A stretch of 47,723 bases of DNA from Desulfonatronovibrio sp. (lineage in GTDB: Bacteria > Desulfobacterota > Desulfovibrionia > Desulfovibrionales > Desulfonatronovibrionaceae). Shown piece by piece: positions 1 through 8,995 of this stretch. Both the position numbers and the translations under genes were made by a program. Where the stretch lies: contig PXDF01000208.1 in the NCBI GenBank assembly GCA_003566455.1, positions 1-47,723 of the forward strand, given 5' to 3'. How positions within the stretch are numbered: position 1 is the stretch's first letter; each line of letters starts with the position of its first letter. The notes below the pieces were generated by a model that had not been told where the DNA came from, did no database searches, and saw nothing but the letters and a program-made list of their open reading frames with translations.

Positions 1-942
1 GGATATCAGGTAGGCAACTTTCCCGCGGTCTGGTCCGAGTGGAACGGCAAATACCGGGATTGTGTCCGTGATTTCTGGGCCGGACGTGACCAGACTCTGG
101 GCGAATTCGCCTTCCGCATCACAGGCAGTCCGGATCTCTATGCCAATGACAGCCGCCAGCCATTTGCCAGCATCAATTTTATTACAGCCCATGACGGATT
201 TACCCTCAGGGATCTGGTATCTTACGATGAGAAGCATAACCAGGCCAATGGGGAAGAAAACAAAGACGGACACGACAATGAGGGTTCGTGGAACTGCGGG
301 GTTGAAGGCCCGACTGATGACCCGGAAATTCTGACCTTACGCGGCCGGCAGCAGCGCAATTTCCTGGCCACTTTGATCCTTTCCCAGGGGGTGCCCATGC
401 TGCTGGGAGGAGATGAGATGGGCCGTACCCAGCATGGCAACAACAACGCCTATTGCCAGGATAACGAAATATCATGGTATGACTGGGATAATATTGACCA
501 GGACCTGCTTTCATTTACCAGACGTCTCATTGATTATTTTCACAGACATCCTGTTTTCAGGCGGAGGCGATGGTACCTGGGCCGCGAGATTCATGGCCAG
601 GAAATCACTGATATTGCCTGGTTCACTCATACAGGGGAACAAATGTCAGAACAGGACTGGGGACAGGATTTCGCCAAATCACTGGGAGTATACCTGAACG
701 GTGGAGCCATCCCCAACCCCAATCCCAAAGGAGAACCAGTAACGGATAACAGTTTTTATCTGATTTTCAATGCCCATCATGAAGAACTGATATTTACCCT
801 GCCCACTGATGCCTGGGGTGTCTCCTGGAGCAAGGAACTGGATACCAGTCAGGGCTGGGTAAAAGATGAAGAAATACTGGGACCGGGTGCCAGCCTGACC
901 GTTGCTGCCCGTTCGTTAATGGTGCTGCGCCATGTTGCCTGA
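1..942 (+). CDS. glgX: Glycogen debranching enzyme GlgX, C-terminal part (5' end outside window)
   Basis: The reading frame is open from base 1, so the N-terminus and most of the catalytic barrel lie upstream; 313 residues are visible. They include features typical of GlgX/isoamylase-type GH13 debranching enzymes: a TAHDGF segment, the SWNCGVEG motif and the MLLGGDEMGRTQ motif, followed by the C-terminal beta domain. GlgX hydrolyses alpha-1,6 branches of glycogen or limit dextrin in the cytoplasm and releases linear maltooligosaccharides, which are the substrate of TreY encoded next. Its last codons overlap treY by 11 bases, which suggests translational coupling. The identification is firm; the start and any upstream partner cannot be seen. 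Confidence 0.93.
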   Translation, partial: GYQVGNFPAVWSEWNGKYRDCVRDFWAGRDQTLGEFAFRITGSPDLYANDSRQPFASINFITAHDGFTLRDLVSYDEKHNQANGEENKDGHDNEGSWNCGVEGPTDDPEILTLRGRQQRNFLATLILSQGVPMLLGGDEMGRTQHGNNNAYCQDNEISWYDWDNIDQDLLSFTRRLIDYFHRHPVFRRRRWYLGREIHGQEITDIAWFTHTGEQMSEQDWGQDFAKSLGVYLNGGAIPNPNPKGEPVTDNSFYLIFNAHHEELIFTLPTDAWGVSWSKELDTSQGWVKDEEILGPGASLTVAARSLMVLRHVA

Positions 943-3607
943 ACCCGTTGCCACATACAGACTGCAATTGCGTCCAGATTTCGGATTTGCCCATGCGGCC
1001 GAACAGGTGTCGTACCTGGCTGAACTGGGCATAAGCCACGTATATACCTCCCCATATTTACAGGCAGCCTCAGGCAGTACCCATGGCTATGACGTTGTGG
1101 ATCCCACCAGGGTCAACGCTGAGCTGGGCGGAGAAGAGGAACACCAGCGCTTCTGCCGGGCCTTAAAAATCAGCGGCCTTGGCCATGTGATGGACCTGGT
1201 GCCCAACCACATGGCTATCCAGGGTCGCCAGAATCCCTGGTGGTGGGATGTTCTGGAAAATGGACCATCCAGTCCTTTTGCCCTCTTTTTCGATGTGGAC
1301 TGGGAGTCCTCTGAAGACCGCTGGCCCAACAAGATCCTGCTGCCCATTCTGGGAGACCATTACGGCAGGGTCCTTGAGGCCGGAGAGCTGAAGCTGTGTC
1401 TACGCGAAAATCTTTTTACCATTGACTATCACGATCATACGTTTCCTGTGGATCCCTCCAGTCTCGGAGGCTTGCTGTCATCTGCCGCCCATGATGCCGG
1501 TTCAGACCTGCTGGGATTTATCGCGGACTGCTGCGGCCGGCTCCCCAGACCAACAGTTACCAGTCGCCAGAGCGTCAAGCGTCGTCACCGGGACAAGGCC
1601 ATAATTCAAAAAATGCTGTCTGATATTTTACGCAAGCGCAATATCCAGAAAGCCATCAATGCTGAAGTTGAGCGAATCAACCAGGACCCTGAAGCCCTGG
1701 ACGCGCTGATTGACAGACAGAACTACCGTCTGGCCCTGTGGCGAACAGCAGACCGGGACCTTGGTTATCGCCGCTTTTTCGATATCAATGATCTTGCCGG
1801 ACTGAGAACTGAGGATGAAGAGGTTTTTTCCGCTACCCATGCTCTGCCTTTGACCTGGGTCAGGCAAAGAAAGGCACAGGCGCTCAGGATTGATCATCCT
1901 GATGGTTTGCGTGACCCGGCCGGGTATTTTCAGCGTCTGCGCGAACATTGTCCCAATGCCTGGATACTGGCGGAAAAAATACTGGAGTCAGGTGAGGAAC
2001 TGGCTGATGACTGGCCCATACAGGGAACTACTGGGTACGATTTTCTTAATCTGGCAGGCAGCCTGTTCATTGACCCTGATGGAGAAAAATCCCTGACCAG
2101 TCTATATGATGAATTAACAGGCGAATATACTGATTACCCGGCATTGGTAAAAGAATGCAAGCACCAGGTCATACATGAATCCCTGGGCAGCGATCTCAAG
2201 CGGCTCACTGCTCTTTTTGTTCATGTGTGTGAACATCACCGCCGTCACCGCGACTATACCCGGGAAGATCTGGAAAACGCCCTGTCCCGGGTGGCCACTG
2301 CCTTTCCGGTTTACCGAACCTACGTCAGAGCCAACCCTAAAGCACAGAAAACTGGTACTCATCAGCCTGAAATCAGCGCATCTGACAGAAAATACATAAA
2401 ACACGCAATAATGACCGCCAAAAATGAGCACCCCGAGCTGGACCCTGAGCTCCTTGACTTTCTTGAAAAGATCCTTGTTCTGGAAATCTCGGGAAATCTG
2501 GAACAGGAACTGGCCATGCGTTTCCAGCAGTTCACCGGACCGGTCATGGCCAAAGGATTGGAGGATACAGCTTTTTACAGGTACAACCGCTTCATCTGTC
2601 TGAACGAAGTTGGAGGTGATCCGGCAAGATTCGGAGTATCTCCTGATGACTTCCACCACCAGGGAAAACTGGCTCAGGCCGGAAGGCCGTTGAGCATGCT
2701 GGCAGGAGCCACCCACGACACCAAGCGCGGAGAAGACGTGCGGGCCAGACTGGCCCTTCTTTCAGAAATACCGACAGTCTGGGGCCGTACTGTGAAGCGG
2801 TGGTTCAGTCAGAACAGAAAATATAACCTGAACGGCTTCCCAGAACCAAACATGGAATATTTCATTTATCAGACTCTGGTGGGGACCTGGCCCATCACAA
2901 AGGAACGCTTGCGCACCTATCTGGAAAAAGCCATGCGCGAAGCCAAACTTCATACCTCCTGGACCAGGCAGGACAACGAATATGAACAAAGTGTTCTGAA
3001 TTTTGCAGACTCTTTGCTGAGCAATGAAAAATTTCTCGACCAGATGGAAGAGTTTCTCAGGCCTCTTATTCCCGCGGGCCGAATCAACAGCCTGTCCCAG
3101 ACCCTGCTCAGAATGACCTTTCCTGGTGTGCCGGATATCTATCAGGGTTGTGAATTATGGGATATGAGCCTGGTTGATCCTGACAACCGCCGTCCAGTTG
3201 ACTTTGACCTGCGCCGGAAAATGCTCACTGAAATGACCAGTCTTGGACCTGAGGAAATACTGGCCCGGATGGATCATGGCCTGCCCAAGTTATGGCTCAT
3301 CCGCCAGACCCTGCGTCTTCGCCGAAACCGCCCCGGTCCTTTCAGCCCTCAAAGTTCATACCGCCCCCTGCACGCTTCAGGAAGCAAGGCCCGGCATGTC
3401 GTGGCCTATGCGCGTGGAGACCAGGTTATAACTGTTATTCCCCGTCTGCTAATGGGGTTGAAGGACAACTGGCAGAAGACCGGAATGGAGATTCCCCGGG
3501 GGTCCTGGAATAATATACTCACAGAAGACCGGTTTTCCGGAGGTTTTGTCCGCATGACCAGATTGCTGGGCCGATTTCCAGTGGCCCTGCTGGCTAAGGA
3601 GGTTTAA
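932..3607 (+). CDS. treY: Maltooligosyl trehalose synthase TreY
   Basis: A GH13 enzyme that isomerises the reducing-end alpha-1,4 linkage of maltooligosaccharides to alpha,alpha-1,1, giving maltooligosyltrehalose. At 891 aa it is within the family range. The N-terminus carries ATYRLQL, followed by HGYDVVDPTRVNAELGG near residue 51 and the MDLVPNHM motif near 87. The barrel catalytic residues are visible as D321 in RIDHPDGLRDP and E348 in WILAEKILESGE. The start at 932 is chosen because TreY proteins begin just before the ATYRLQL segment; it lies inside the end of glgX. The final codons, reading GCTAAGGAGGTTTAA, double as the ribosome binding site of treZ. Regulation is presumably from a promoter upstream of the window. 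Confidence 0.95.
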   Translation: MLPEPVATYRLQLRPDFGFAHAAEQVSYLAELGISHVYTSPYLQAASGSTHGYDVVDPTRVNAELGGEEEHQRFCRALKISGLGHVMDLVPNHMAIQGRQNPWWWDVLENGPSSPFALFFDVDWESSEDRWPNKILLPILGDHYGRVLEAGELKLCLRENLFTIDYHDHTFPVDPSSLGGLLSSAAHDAGSDLLGFIADCCGRLPRPTVTSRQSVKRRHRDKAIIQKMLSDILRKRNIQKAINAEVERINQDPEALDALIDRQNYRLALWRTADRDLGYRRFFDINDLAGLRTEDEEVFSATHALPLTWVRQRKAQALRIDHPDGLRDPAGYFQRLREHCPNAWILAEKILESGEELADDWPIQGTTGYDFLNLAGSLFIDPDGEKSLTSLYDELTGEYTDYPALVKECKHQVIHESLGSDLKRLTALFVHVCEHHRRHRDYTREDLENALSRVATAFPVYRTYVRANPKAQKTGTHQPEISASDRKYIKHAIMTAKNEHPELDPELLDFLEKILVLEISGNLEQELAMRFQQFTGPVMAKGLEDTAFYRYNRFICLNEVGGDPARFGVSPDDFHHQGKLAQAGRPLSMLAGATHDTKRGEDVRARLALLSEIPTVWGRTVKRWFSQNRKYNLNGFPEPNMEYFIYQTLVGTWPITKERLRTYLEKAMREAKLHTSWTRQDNEYEQSVLNFADSLLSNEKFLDQMEEFLRPLIPAGRINSLSQTLLRMTFPGVPDIYQGCELWDMSLVDPDNRRPVDFDLRRKMLTEMTSLGPEEILARMDHGLPKLWLIRQTLRLRRNRPGPFSPQSSYRPLHASGSKARHVVAYARGDQVITVIPRLLMGLKDNWQKTGMEIPRGSWNNILTEDRFSGGFVRMTRLLGRFPVALLAKEV

Positions 3608-3610
3608 ACC

Positions 3611-5404
3611 ATGTCTAATGACCCAATGGGAACAAATCAGAATTCAGATTCAGTTCATTATGCTTCAGAAAGCAGATCTTCATTTGAGGTCTGGGCGCCA
3701 AAAGCGGACAGGGTCGAGCTGCTTACAGGTAAACGCAAACTGTCAATGCTGCCTCTTAAATCCGGATGGTGGAAGGCCAGGGAAGCGCCAGTTCATGGAC
3801 AGGACTACTGGTTCCTGCTGGATGGCAAAGGTCCCTATCCTGACCCTCGCTCTTTCTGGCAACCCGAAGGCATTAATGGCCCCTCGCGCTGGGTGGACCA
3901 CGGCCGCTTTGCCTGGAGCGATGAGAAATGGCAGCCTGTACCTTTATCCTCATCGCTGATCTACGAACTCCACGTAAGCACTTTCACTCAGGAAGGCACC
4001 TTCAGAGCAGTGACCCGCAGGCTGGATCATCTTCTTGATCTTGGAGTGACTCATATTGAGCTGATGCCTGTGGCCGAATTTTCCGGAGAGCGGGGCTGGG
4101 GCTATGACGGTGTGGATCTTTACGCACCGCACCATGGCTACGGCCAGCCCGAAGAACTCAAGGAACTGGTGAATACCTGTCACAGCAGGGGAATTGCCGT
4201 GATCCTGGATGTTGTTTATAATCATCTGGGACCGGCTGGAAATTACCTGGCCCGGTTCGGGCCTTATTTTACTGACCGCTACCATACACCATGGGGTGAC
4301 GCGGTCAATTTTGACGGCCCTGACAGTGACCAGGTGCGCCGCTTTTTCATAGATAATGCCCTGATGTGGATGCGTGACTATCACTTTGACGGCCTGCGTA
4401 TAGACGCGGTCCACGCCATACTGGACACCTCTGCCATACATTTTCTGGAACAACTGGCAGTGGAGGTCAGACAGCTGGAGGCCTGTCTTGGCCGGCATCT
4501 GGTGATCATTGCAGAAAGCGATCTGAACGACCCCCGTGTCATCAGACCGGTTCAGACTGGAGGTTACGGTCTTGACGCCCAGTGGAACGAAGATTTTCAT
4601 CATGCTCTGCACGCGGCCCTGACCGGGGAAAAACAAGGTTATTACGTTGATTTTGGAGGTCTTGCTCCTCTGGCCAAAGTACTTAAACAGGGACTGGTTT
4701 ATGACGGCCGCTATTCAGTCTTTCGCCGCCGGGCTCACGGACGTCCCGCCTGGGATATTACCGGCCATCAACTGATCGGCTGCCTTCAGAATCATGACCA
4801 GGTAGGCAACCGGGCCTTTGGGGAAAGAACAGGCCATCTTCTTTCCACAGATCAGCTCAAGCTTGGCGCTGCATTATTGCTGACCTCCCCTTTTGTGCCC
4901 ATGCTTTTCCAGGGAGAGGAATGGGGAGCCTCATCGCCTTTTTTATATTTCACTGCCCACCAGGACCAGGAGCTGGCGGAAGCTGTCAGCAGGGGAAGGC
5001 AAAAGGAATTCGAAGCCTTTGACTGGCCCGGAAAAGATATTCCTGACCCTCAGGCTCTGCAGACTTTTGAACGTTCCAAGCTCCAGTGGGAAGAACTGCT
5101 TTATCAGCCACACTCGGAAATTCTGGCCTGGCATAAGGAACTTATCAGTATCCGCCGGAATTACCCCGCGTTAACCAGCGGCCGCATGGACTTGGTCAAA
5201 GTCAGCTTTGACCAGGAAAAACAATGGCTCATAATTGAGCGTGAACCAGTAAGTGTTGTCTTTAATTTTAATTCTCAGTCCCAGACTGTTAAGCTGCCTG
5301 AAAACCTCGATCCAAAGCGCGTGTTGCTGGCATCCCATAAAGGACTGGAACTTGAGCGCGAAATTATCAGCATGCCGGCATACTCTGTGGCAATACTGGA
5401 TTAG
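3611..5404 (+). CDS. treZ: Malto-oligosyltrehalose trehalohydrolase TreZ
   Basis: Releases free trehalose from the maltooligosyltrehalose made by TreY. The protein (597 aa) has an N-terminal CBM48-type domain (FEVWAPKADRVELL, about residues 25-38), then a GH13 barrel with YELHVSTFTQEGTF near 118, VILDVVYNHLGP near 198, the nucleophile D265 in GLRIDAVHAI, the acid/base E302 in VIIAESDLNDPRV and the third carboxylate D396 in LQNHDQVGNRA. These motifs distinguish TreZ from ordinary branching enzymes. It starts three bases after treY, and the AGGAGG ribosome binding site is inside the end of treY, so the two proteins are almost certainly co-expressed. No defect is seen in the reading frame. Confidence 0.95.
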   Translation: MSNDPMGTNQNSDSVHYASESRSSFEVWAPKADRVELLTGKRKLSMLPLKSGWWKAREAPVHGQDYWFLLDGKGPYPDPRSFWQPEGINGPSRWVDHGRFAWSDEKWQPVPLSSSLIYELHVSTFTQEGTFRAVTRRLDHLLDLGVTHIELMPVAEFSGERGWGYDGVDLYAPHHGYGQPEELKELVNTCHSRGIAVILDVVYNHLGPAGNYLARFGPYFTDRYHTPWGDAVNFDGPDSDQVRRFFIDNALMWMRDYHFDGLRIDAVHAILDTSAIHFLEQLAVEVRQLEACLGRHLVIIAESDLNDPRVIRPVQTGGYGLDAQWNEDFHHALHAALTGEKQGYYVDFGGLAPLAKVLKQGLVYDGRYSVFRRRAHGRPAWDITGHQLIGCLQNHDQVGNRAFGERTGHLLSTDQLKLGAALLLTSPFVPMLFQGEEWGASSPFLYFTAHQDQELAEAVSRGRQKEFEAFDWPGKDIPDPQALQTFERSKLQWEELLYQPHSEILAWHKELISIRRNYPALTSGRMDLVKVSFDQEKQWLIIEREPVSVVFNFNSQSQTVKLPENLDPKRVLLASHKGLELEREIISMPAYSVAILD

Positions 5405-5506
5405 GAAAGGAAATCATGCTCCAGACTTCTGCATTACCCAGGATGGACGATTCTGGTTATAGGCCCCATTATTAAATAAGCAAATCTGTAAATTCTGAGG
5501 TGAATC

Positions 5507-6187
5507 ATGTCCACAGACAAAGAATCAAACACTCATCCCTTTTCCATTAAAGACTGCGCCCTCATTGCCATAGCTACGGGCCGCAGGGCTTATACCCTGA
5601 CCGAGCTTCGGAACCATATCCGGGACGTAAGGTTAGACAGTATCTATCACCACTTCTGGGGAGGTCTTCTGGGAGTCGGCTTTGAAGAACTGGAATTCAA
5701 CAATGATTTCGCCAACTGGTGCCGCAAACACCTGGGTGAACCGGCTCTGGCTGAACAGCTTTCAGTAATCGATCCAGTGGAATTTACTGACCTGGAAGGA
5801 CTTCGCAGGGAACTGCTGGATATCATTGACGAACGCCTTGACAGCAATGAGATTTCTTATTTTCTGCGCTCCTCCCGCGCTTTTGAGTTCACCCGTTCTC
5901 TTCTGGTGATCTTTGATACCGGCAGAAGGATAACCCTTCCTCAAGAACTGCCCAGTATCCTTCCTGACCTTTCCACGGGAAGCATCTTTTACCATTTTAT
6001 TGACGCGCGCCGCAGACTGAAAGACGGTTCTGACGATTTCAGGTTCTGGCTCAGCAGCTGGGGTGAAGACTATAATGATTTGCGCAGGCGCCTGGCCGGA
6101 ATCGACCCTTTTTTCTCCAGCTTAAGTCAGGTCAGGGAGGAATTGACCAGGGTCTGCAGTGAATTTTTGACCAGGGAGGCGATATAA
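5507..6187 (+). CDS. DUF5752-like protein with two tandem homologous halves
   Basis: A 226-aa soluble protein without a known catalytic motif. I believe it belongs to the family named DUF5752, which accompanies trehalose genes in related bacteria, but I cannot search to confirm. The sequence shows an internal duplication: residues about 18-112 and 132-222 share TGRR (24 and 138), SIYHHF versus SIFYHF (45 and 159), DFANW versus DFRFW (67 and 177) and IDP (88 and 199). A GAGGTG ribosome binding site precedes the ATG. It sits between treZ and treT and overlaps treT by one base (TAATG), so a role tied to TreT, for example as a partner or regulator, is likely but unproven. Confidence 0.8.
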   Translation: MSTDKESNTHPFSIKDCALIAIATGRRAYTLTELRNHIRDVRLDSIYHHFWGGLLGVGFEELEFNNDFANWCRKHLGEPALAEQLSVIDPVEFTDLEGLRRELLDIIDERLDSNEISYFLRSSRAFEFTRSLLVIFDTGRRITLPQELPSILPDLSTGSIFYHFIDARRRLKDGSDDFRFWLSSWGEDYNDLRRRLAGIDPFFSSLSQVREELTRVCSEFLTREAI

Positions 6188-7428
6188 TGAACGGACTTCT
6201 TGAAGCATACGCCGGGGTTGCCGGTCGTCAGGTCATCTCACAGCTGCACCAGCTGGCAGACCATCTTAAGGGCATGAAAGTGGTTCATGTCAATTCCACC
6301 CGCGTGGGAGGCGGAGTAGCAGAGATTCTGGAAAAACTGGTTCCTCTGAGTAATGAACTGGGCCTTGACACAAGCTGGGAAGTGATCAGCGGTGATGATG
6401 ATTTCTATCAGTGCACCAAAGCCATGCATAACGCGCTGCAGGGGCATTCAGAACCCATTGATCAACGCCTTCTTGACGCGTATGAGCAGACCAACCGGGA
6501 CAACGCTGATAAAATGCGCTCTCAACTGGAGGAAGCGGATTTTGTGTTCATTCATGATCCCCAGCCCGCTCCGCTCTTCAGCCTGTGTCCGGGACGACGC
6601 GGACTCTGGGTCTGGCGCTGTCATATTGATGCCAGCCGTCCCTTCCGCCCGGTGTGGCGATACCTGCGCCACTACGTTAGCGATTATAACGCCAGTATCT
6701 TTTCTCTGCCGGATTTTGCCCAGGACCTGCCCCATCCGCAGTACATCATTCCTCCCAGCATTGATCCGCTGAGCGATAAAAACATTGAACTGCCCCAGGA
6801 AGAAATTGACGAGGTCAATGAAAAATTCGGAATTGCTCCTCATCGGCCTTTTCTTCTACAGGTTTCAAGGTTTGATCGCTTCAAGGACCCGGTTGGGGTA
6901 ATCAAGGCCTATCGCCTGTCCCGGAAATTCAATCCCGACCTGCAGCTTGTCCTGGCCGGAGGCACAGCCACTGATGATCCCGAAGGCGAAAAAGTCTTGG
7001 ATGAAGTGAAAACCGCTGCCGGGGACGACCCTGACATCAAGATTCTACTTCTGCCGCCAGACTCCCACAGGACCATTAACGCCCTGCAGAGGGCCGCCCA
7101 TATTATTATTCAAAAATCAATCAAAGAAGGATTCGGGCTCACGGCCACTGAAGGACTATGGAAGGGTAAGCCGGTAATCGGGGGTGACACGGGCGGCATC
7201 AGGCTGCAGGTGATCAACTATCATACCGGGTTTCTGGTAAATAGCCCTGAGGGCGCTGCCCTGCGCGTCCGCTATCTATTGCACAGACGCGACAGACTGG
7301 AAGAAATGGGCGCCAAGTCGAGAAAATTTGTTCTTGAGAACTTCCTGCTTACCCGTCATCTGCGCGAGTACCTTACCCTTATGGTTGGTCTGCTGCACAA
7401 GGCTGATTACCGCATTGAACTGGGCTGA
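6187..7428 (+). CDS. treT: Trehalose synthase TreT (NDP-glucose-dependent GT4 glycosyltransferase)
   Basis: A 413-aa GT4-type retaining glycosyltransferase. The N-terminal segment with HVNSTRVGGGVAEIL (near residue 35) closely follows the trehalose glycosyltransferring synthase TreT of archaea and Thermotogae. The C-terminal Rossmann domain carries FLLQVSRFDRFKDP and the nucleotide-sugar motif EGFGLTATEG. TreT transfers glucose from ADP- or UDP-glucose to free glucose to form trehalose, reversibly in some organisms. Its ATG overlaps the stop of the preceding DUF5752-like gene. Together with TreYZ it gives a second, glycogen-independent route. Donor specificity cannot be read from the sequence; a sucrose-synthase-like role is less likely because of the close match at the N-terminus. 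Confidence 0.88.
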   Translation: MNGLLEAYAGVAGRQVISQLHQLADHLKGMKVVHVNSTRVGGGVAEILEKLVPLSNELGLDTSWEVISGDDDFYQCTKAMHNALQGHSEPIDQRLLDAYEQTNRDNADKMRSQLEEADFVFIHDPQPAPLFSLCPGRRGLWVWRCHIDASRPFRPVWRYLRHYVSDYNASIFSLPDFAQDLPHPQYIIPPSIDPLSDKNIELPQEEIDEVNEKFGIAPHRPFLLQVSRFDRFKDPVGVIKAYRLSRKFNPDLQLVLAGGTATDDPEGEKVLDEVKTAAGDDPDIKILLLPPDSHRTINALQRAAHIIIQKSIKEGFGLTATEGLWKGKPVIGGDTGGIRLQVINYHTGFLVNSPEGAALRVRYLLHRRDRLEEMGAKSRKFVLENFLLTRHLREYLTLMVGLLHKADYRIELG

Positions 7429-7438
7429 GGACAACGTT

Positions 7439-8995
7439 ATGACCATGCAGCATATCACCCTGTCAAGATCTGCTTATGACGCGGTCATTTTTGATATGGA
7501 CGGAGTTGTAACCAAAACCGCGCGGGTTCATTTCAAAGCCTGGAAAAAGCTGTTTGATGAATATCTGAAAAATAAATGCAGAGAAAACCAGAGTCTCTTT
7601 GATGAACAGGACTATCGCAGGTATGTGGATGGGAAACCAAGATACAGGGGCATAGAGAGCTTTTTAGAGTCCAGAGGAATCAGTATTTCCTGGGGAAAGA
7701 AAGATGACGGACCGGACCAGGATACCATATATGGACTTGGGAACAGGAAAAATCGTTATTTCAATGAGTTGATCGATAAAGATGGTGTGGATGTATACAA
7801 ACCAGCCCTCAATCTTCTGAAAGAACTCAGGTCCGCAGGATTTAAAACAGCGATTGTATCATCCAGTAAAAACTGTGCTGCTGTTCTCGAAGCAGCCGGG
7901 ATTTCCTCTCTTTTCGACGAAAAGATTGATGGTAAAGACGCAGATGAACTGAATCTTCAGGGCAAGCCGTCACCGGACATATTTTTAAAGACCGGGGAAA
8001 AACTGGAGGTGCAGCCGAAACGGGCGGTAATACTGGAAGACGCGATATCCGGAGTTCAGGCAGGAAAAAACGGCGGTTTCGGTCTGGTCATCGGCGTGGA
8101 CAGGACCGGGCTGGGGGAGGATCTGAAAAAAAACGGAGCCCATGTTGTGGTCACCGATTTATCCTTAATAAAGGTGGACAATCGTTCTTCATCAACTGCG
8201 GATTTCCTGCCTTCGGCGCTGAAAGATTTCGAAAAATTCGCCCTCCGGGTAAAAAACAAAAAAATCGCAGTCTTTATTGATTATGACGGAACTCTTACAC
8301 CCATAGTTGATGATCCTGACAAGGCGGTCCTGCCGGAAGACATGAAAAAAGTGCTGGAAAAACTGGCCGACCAGCTTCCTGTGGCCGTCATCAGCGGACG
8401 AGACCGCGCTGATGTTCAGAATTTGGTTGGAATTGAAAATATCTATTACGCTGGAAGCCATGGATTTGACATCGCTGGTCCCGATAAAAAGGAAACAAAT
8501 CCGGACAATATAAAGGATTATCTGCCCGAGCTTGATCAGGCTGACAAGGAACTCAAAGAAAAGATTGAAGGTATTGAAGGCGCCTGGGTGGAAAGAAAAA
8601 AATTTGCCATTGCCCTGCACTACAGAAAAGTGAAAGAAAAAAACTTTGATCAGGTAAAACAGGCAGTTGAAGAAATTGCCCGGAACCATCCCAAACTAAG
8701 ACAATCAGGCGGGAAAAAAATCTTTGAACTTCGGCCCGATATAGACTGGCACAAAGGAAAGGCTTTGATGTGGCTTCTTGAAAAGCTTGATCTGGATAAA
8801 CCTGATGTTCTGCCGATATATCTGGGTGATGACGTCACAGATGAAGATGCCTTTGACGCCCTGCAAAATAGAGGAATAGGAGTGGTGGTGATGGATTCCG
8901 CGCGCAGTTCAAAGGCGAATTACCGGCTGAGAAACCCGGAAGAAGTCAGGCTTTTTCTGAACAAAATTATCTCAATCCAGAAAGGAAACGTGTGA
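7439..8995 (+). CDS. Fusion of beta-phosphoglucomutase-like HAD domain and trehalose-6-phosphate phosphatase
   Basis: A 518-aa two-domain HAD protein. The N-terminal half (residues about 12-255) matches beta-phosphoglucomutase: D19xD21 in IFDMDGVV, the SSSKN motif, GKPSPDIF and [12 protein letters not shown]. The C-terminal half (about 272-518) matches OtsB trehalose-phosphatase: D281YD283GTLTP, the ISGRDR motif, [10 protein letters not shown] and [12 protein letters not shown]. The start at 7439 has a GAGGACA ribosome binding site; a longer reading into treT at 7328 is possible but has no support. The next gene is a GH65 phosphorylase that would produce beta-glucose-1-phosphate, the substrate of the first domain. 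No trehalose-6-phosphate synthase is in the window, so the substrate of the second domain is uncertain. Confidence 0.9.
   Translation: MTMQHITLSRSAYDAVIFDMDGVVTKTARVHFKAWKKLFDEYLKNKCRENQSLFDEQDYRRYVDGKPRYRGIESFLESRGISISWGKKDDGPDQDTIYGLGNRKNRYFNELIDKDGVDVYKPALNLLKELRSAGFKTAIVSSSKNCAAVLEAAGISSLFDEKIDGKDADELNLQGKPSPDIFLKTGEKLEVQPKRAVILEDAISGVQAGKNGGFGLVIGVDRTGLGEDLKKNGAHVVVTDLSLIKVDNRSSSTADFLPSALKDFEKFALRVKNKKIAVFIDYDGTLTPIVDDPDKAVLPEDMKKVLEKLADQLPVAVISGRDRADVQNLVGIENIYYAGSHGFDIAGPDKKETNPDNIKDYLPELDQADKELKEKIEGIEGAWVERKKFAIALHYRKVKEKNFDQVKQAVEEIARNHPKLRQSGGKKIFELRPDIDWHKGKALMWLLEKLDLDKPDVLPIYLGDDVTDEDAFDALQNRGIGVVVMDSARSSKANYRLRNPEEVRLFLNKIISIQKGNV

Noticed and set aside
2114-2716. A 200-codon reading on the - strand inside treY
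   Set aside because: It is antisense to a firmly identified TreY region, has no recognisable product and no ribosome binding site.
3950-4636. A 228-codon reading on the - strand inside treZ
   Set aside because: It lies opposite the conserved GH13 catalytic motifs of TreZ and resembles no known family.
7328-7438. An upstream extension of the mutase/phosphatase fusion into treT
   Set aside because: The extra 37 residues overlap the conserved end of treT in another frame, while the ATG at 7439 has a proper ribosome binding site and directly precedes the HAD motif.
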